Of a DNA stretch of 34,129 nt, positions 31,203 through 34,129 are shown one piece after another. The notes beneath the pieces are model-generated. The model ran no database searches and was not told where the DNA came from. It saw only the letters and a list, made by a program, of their open reading frames with translations. Source of the DNA: Lentisphaerae bacterium RIFOXYC12_FULL_60_16 (lineage in GTDB: Bacteria; Verrucomicrobiota; Kiritimatiellia; UBA8416; YA12-FULL-60-10); contig MHBQ01000092.1 in assembly GCA_001803315.1 (NCBI GenBank), positions 1 to 34,129 on the forward strand, written 5' to 3'. Position 1 is the first letter of the stretch, and every line of letters begins with the position of its first letter. Both the position numbers and the translations under genes were made by a program.

Positions 31203-31257
31203 GTTGCGGTCATTTGATCGGACCTCGCGGACTCGGCCCGAGTCAAATGCCCGCAAC
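31203..31257. repeat. 55-bp inverted repeat
   Basis: GTTGCGGTCATTTGA (31203-31217) and TCAAATGCCCGCAAC (31243-31257) pair at 14 of 15 positions. The inner bases can pair further (TCGG with the CCGA near 31239). There is no U-run. It looks like a REP or palindromic-unit repeat rather than a terminator. Confidence 0.65.
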
Positions 31258-31415
31258 GGTAGTCCGGAAGAGGTGGGGAGCAGAGGGGAAGTGTTCAGTG
31301 TTCAGAAGAGAGTGTTCAGTTGGAAGCTTCTCACCGGCACACGGCGCACTCCAGCGAAGCGGGATGATGTTAAATCGGCTGGTATCCGGGCGGGGTGGGG
31401 GGCTATAGTTTGCGC

Positions 31416-32147
31416 ATGTCGAAACGCAAAAAGCCCGTGATCCGGCATGTGTTCTGGGATTGGAACGGGACGATCCTGGATGATGTCGAGGTGTGTGTCG
31501 GGGCGTTGAACCGGATGATGGCGCGCCGGAGGTTGCCTGCCATTACGGTCAAACGCTACCAGGATGTGTTCAGTTTTCCGGTCAAGGCCGTATACCCGCA
31601 TTTTGGCTTCCACATGGAGGAGGAGAACTGGGATGCCATGGCCCGTGAATATCATGACGATTTCCTGGTCCTGTCGAAAGCCTGTGGCCTCCGGAGGGGT
31701 ATCCGGCCGGTGCTGGATGCCGTGCAGGCGGCGGGCATCCCCATGTCCATCGTATCGGCGTGTGAGACGGGGTATCTGCTCGGGATGACGGATCGACTGG
31801 GTGTGACCCCGCGGTTCCATTCCATCCGGGGGTTGGCGGATTTCTTTGCGGCGTCCAAGCTGGCGGTCGCGCGTGACCTGTTGCAGTCGCTGGGTGTGCC
31901 GGCCGGCGAAGTGCTGCTGGTGGGTGACACCCGGCATGATTATGACATTGCCGATGCGTTGGGTGCCCGATGCGTGCTGCTGGCAGGAGGCCACCAGTCG
32001 GCCGGCCGGCTGGCCACGTGCCGGTGCCCCGTGTTTGGTGATCCGCGCGACCTGTTGCGTTTGTTCGTGACAGACTCCCCGGACCATGCCATATCAGCCG
32101 GACTTGAAATAAAAGAAACCGGTCATACCGCCGTGGCGGATGGGTAA
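31416..32147 (+). CDS. HAD-superfamily hydrolase (phosphoglycolate-phosphatase-like)
   Basis: This 243-residue protein has HAD motif I FWDWNGTILDD (nucleophile Asp15, with Asn17 in place of the usual second Asp), a motif II Ser in SIVSACETGY, a Lys in the ASKLAVARDLL region and motif IV LLVGDTRHDYDIADALGARC. The DWNGT form is a recurrent subgroup, but loss of the acid/base Asp means phosphatase activity should not be assumed. ATG 31416 is chosen over an in-frame GTG at 31395. A TATAGT box six bases upstream suggests a leaderless message. The substrate is unknown. The corrinoid activator gene follows after 81 bases. Confidence 0.85.
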   Translation: MSKRKKPVIRHVFWDWNGTILDDVEVCVGALNRMMARRRLPAITVKRYQDVFSFPVKAVYPHFGFHMEEENWDAMAREYHDDFLVLSKACGLRRGIRPVLDAVQAAGIPMSIVSACETGYLLGMTDRLGVTPRFHSIRGLADFFAASKLAVARDLLQSLGVPAGEVLLVGDTRHDYDIADALGARCVLLAGGHQSAGRLATCRCPVFGDPRDLLRLFVTDSPDHAISAGLEIKETGHTAVADG

Positions 32148-32228
32148 CCGTTGGAACCGGGGCGGCTCCCGTTCCTGTCCCCCAACCGCGGCATGGCCGA
32201 CACCCGTTGGATTATGGAGTTTCAGGCT

Positions 32229-34085
32229 ATGACTCGAGAATGCAAGGTAACCTTTGAACCGTCCGGCCGCAGTGTCTTTGTGCTGGAGGGAACCATCCTT
32301 CTGGAAGCCGCTGCCCGGGCGGGGCAGATTATCGAGACCCCCTGCGGGGGAGCCGGGAAATGCGGCAAATGCATGGTACGGGTCACTTCCGGGGCCTGTG
32401 ACAGTTGTGATGAGGAGCATACCGTGCTGGGTGCCGACCGTATCCGTCGGGGGTATCGCCTGGCGTGCCGGTGCCGGGTGAAGCGGGACCTGGTGGTGGA
32501 GATACCCGAGACCTCCCTGTTCCAGTCGAGCCAGAAGATCCTGGCGACGGATGCCGGAGGCCACCTGGACGTTCGTCCGGCGGTTCGCAAGCAGTGTGTC
32601 CGGGTGACGCCTCCGACCCGTGAGGATGTCCGGTCGGATTCCGAACGCCTGAACGAGGCATTGGGGGGCGGGCTGCGGATTGGTATCCACGCCTTGCAGG
32701 CATTGCCCCTGGCCTTGCGGCAGCATGATTTCACGGTGACGGCGGCACGGGTGGGGGATCATGTCATCGACGTGGAGCCGGGTGACACGACCGGACGGTG
32801 CTATGGCCTGGCGTTTGATATCGGTTCCACCACCCTGGTGGGTACCTTGATCAACCTGTGCGATGGCAGGGAACTGGGGGTGGTGTCGCGGGTGAATCCC
32901 CAGACGGCCTTCGGGGATGATGTCGTGTCGCGCATCCGGCGGTGCCGGGATGAGGCGGATGGTCTGGAGCGGTTGCATATGGCGATCCGGGATGCGGTCA
33001 ATGACATGATCGATGACCTTGCCAAGCGTGCCGGCATCGCGACCGACGACATCTGGGAGGCTGTGCTGGCCGGGAATTCGACCATGCAGGAGATCCTGTG
33101 CAACATTCATCCCTTCGCGTTGGGCGAGATTCCGTTTGTGCCGGTCTTCCGGGAACGGGTGCGCATGCGGGCCTCGGACCTGGGATTGCGGATTCATCCG
33201 GCCGGGGAAGTGAGTGTATTCCCGCAGATCGGCGGGTTTGTGGGGGGGGACACCGTGGCGGGCATCATCGCCACCCGCCTGAATGACATGCGCGAGGGAC
33301 CGGTGCTGCTGGTGGATGTGGGGACCAACGGGGAGATCGTACTGGCCCATGAGGGGCGGATGGTGGCAACGTCGGTTGCCGCGGGGCCGGCGTTTGAAGG
33401 TGCGCGGATCATCAACGGCATGCGGGCGACGACGGGCGCCATCGAGAAGGTCGTGATCGACGGCGATGTGGAGATGAACGTGATCGGGAACGCGAAACCT
33501 GCCGGGATTTGCGGTACCGGGTTGATCGATGCCGTGGCCTATCTGCTCCGGCGCGGGATCGTGGATGAGACCGGACGAATTCTCGGCCCGGATGAATTGC
33601 CGGCAGGGTTGCCGGATGCGCTGTTGCGCCGGCTGGTGGCCCGCAACGACCAGTATGATTTCCTCCTGGCAGGGCCGGATGAAACCGGCACCAACGAAGC
33701 CGTCTACCTGCATCAGCGTGATATCCGGGAACTACAGCTGGCCAATGCGGCGATCCGGGCCGGGATCATGATCCTGCTCCGCCATGCCGGGGTGGAAGCG
33801 TCGGCATTGCATGCCATCCTGCTGGCCGGCGGATTCGGCAATTTTATCCGGCGCAACAATGCCCGGCGCATCGGCATGCTGCCGCCGATCGATACGGCCA
33901 GGATCCGGTTTGTCGGCAACACCTCGTCACTGGGCGCCAAACGGGCGTTGCTGGCGGCGGATGAATGGACGCGTGCCGAACAGGTTGTACGGGAAACCCG
34001 GCATGTGGACCTGTCGCTGGATCCTGAGTTCCAGGAGGAATTCAGCATGGCCATGATGTTTCCGGGCCCCGAGGTGGAATCGTAA
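32229..34085 (+). CDS. RACo-type ATP-dependent reductive activator of corrinoid proteins
   Basis: This 618-residue protein starts with a [2Fe-2S] ferredoxin domain: Cys39, Cys45 and Cys48 in PCGGAGKCGKC, with the fourth ligand at Cys80 or Cys82. The rest is a DUF4445 / ASKHA-type ATPase region with FDIGSTTLVG near residue 196, VDVGTNGEIV near 362 and LLAGGFGNFI near 530. Relatives (RACo, RamA) use ATP to push electrons onto inactive Co(II) corrinoid, restoring Co(I) in methyl-transfer proteins. The frame opens at a TTG at 32151, but ATG 32229 has GGAG nine bases ahead and leads straight into the ferredoxin domain. No methyltransferase partner is adjacent. The only corrinoid protein in the window is HgcA; the usual partner probably lies outside. 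Confidence 0.9.
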   Translation: MTRECKVTFEPSGRSVFVLEGTILLEAAARAGQIIETPCGGAGKCGKCMVRVTSGACDSCDEEHTVLGADRIRRGYRLACRCRVKRDLVVEIPETSLFQSSQKILATDAGGHLDVRPAVRKQCVRVTPPTREDVRSDSERLNEALGGGLRIGIHALQALPLALRQHDFTVTAARVGDHVIDVEPGDTTGRCYGLAFDIGSTTLVGTLINLCDGRELGVVSRVNPQTAFGDDVVSRIRRCRDEADGLERLHMAIRDAVNDMIDDLAKRAGIATDDIWEAVLAGNSTMQEILCNIHPFALGEIPFVPVFRERVRMRASDLGLRIHPAGEVSVFPQIGGFVGGDTVAGIIATRLNDMREGPVLLVDVGTNGEIVLAHEGRMVATSVAAGPAFEGARIINGMRATTGAIEKVVIDGDVEMNVIGNAKPAGICGTGLIDAVAYLLRRGIVDETGRILGPDELPAGLPDALLRRLVARNDQYDFLLAGPDETGTNEAVYLHQRDIRELQLANAAIRAGIMILLRHAGVEASALHAILLAGGFGNFIRRNNARRIGMLPPIDTARIRFVGNTSSLGAKRALLAADEWTRAEQVVRETRHVDLSLDPEFQEEFSMAMMFPGPEVES

Positions 34086-34129
34086 GTCCACCGTTGCCGG
34101 GCTCTGTTACTCTCGCTGTGAAAGTTTGC

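Larger units (their letters stand above)
30797..31415. other. 619-bp non-coding, repeat-rich spacer
   Basis: No gene is seen. The left part is made of low-complexity patches (for example GATTGACGATTGACGAATTT near 31006). A REP-like dyad CCCTGC-GAAGCCTTGGCGAA-GCAGGG lies near 30918-30943. The middle holds a pair of 24-bp direct repeats and a 55-bp inverted repeat, listed separately. At 31291-31319 GTGTTCAG occurs three times. A TATAGT at 31404-31409 may be the -10 box of the HAD gene. Confidence 0.6.

Noticed and set aside
31116-31319. CRISPR-like repeat array
   Set aside because: There are only two copies of the 24-bp unit and three of an 8-bp unit, with no regular spacers and no cas genes in the window.

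Overview
The window comes from a GC-rich Gram-negative bacterium: it has signal-peptided TolC-type outer-membrane channels, periplasmic adaptors and RND pumps. Corrinoid and iron-sulfur redox genes suggest an anaerobe. The left edge carries the N-terminal three quarters of hgcA, the corrinoid protein of mercury methylation, recognised by its cap-helix motif NVWCAAGK. HgcA, the repeat-littered intergenic regions and the mix of gene families fit a PVC-superphylum lineage such as Kiritimatiellota, but the taxonomy is a low-confidence inference; no rRNA or tRNA is present.

Layout. 1-1370 (minus strand): a CxC-type ArsR repressor and hgcA in one tight operon, with a TTGACA-17 bp-TATAGT promoter overlapped by an inverted repeat. 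1485-5156: a SNF2 helicase paired with a SWIM zinc-finger protein. 5153-11888: first metal-efflux operon, with a promoter, a small exported Cys/His-rich protein, TolC-type channel, adaptor, CusA/CzcA-type pump and a PII-like protein. 11889-12398: non-coding, holding a 161-bp MITE-like element with 19-bp terminal inverted repeats and an 11-bp target duplication. 12399-20074: an acyl-CoA-dehydrogenase-fold protein lacking the usual catalytic Glu, an ECF-like sigma factor with a Cys-rich tail, two tiny Cys-rich proteins with strong ribosome binding sites (one nested inside the sigma gene), then a second TolC-adaptor-RND operon. 20192-27417: a palindrome, an ArsR-rhodanese fusion, an MMPL-type exporter, a YgaP-like membrane protein, a LolA-like periplasmic protein, a remnant ORF, a sulfide:quinone oxidoreductase-like flavoprotein, a nucleoside phosphorylase-like protein, a SAM methyltransferase and a DsrE-like protein, nearly all closely spaced or overlapping. 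27562-30798 (minus strand): arsR, ArsP-like permease, small thioredoxin, arsF-like, arsG-like. 30797-31415: repeat-rich spacer. 31416-34085: a HAD hydrolase and a RACo-type ATP-dependent corrinoid-protein reductive activator.

Read together, this is a metal, metalloid and reactive-sulfur handling island. Three ArsR-family regulators each sit at the head of an operon with a palindrome beside the start. The outputs are methylation (hgcA), efflux (two tripartite pumps, an ArsP-like and an ArsG-like permease), thiol chemistry (rhodanese, DsrE, SQR, thioredoxin) and Cys-rich metal-binding small proteins. The least described parts are the ArsR-rhodanese/MMPL/SQR/phosphorylase/methyltransferase operon and the sigma factor plus Cys-rich microproteins that lead the second pump operon.
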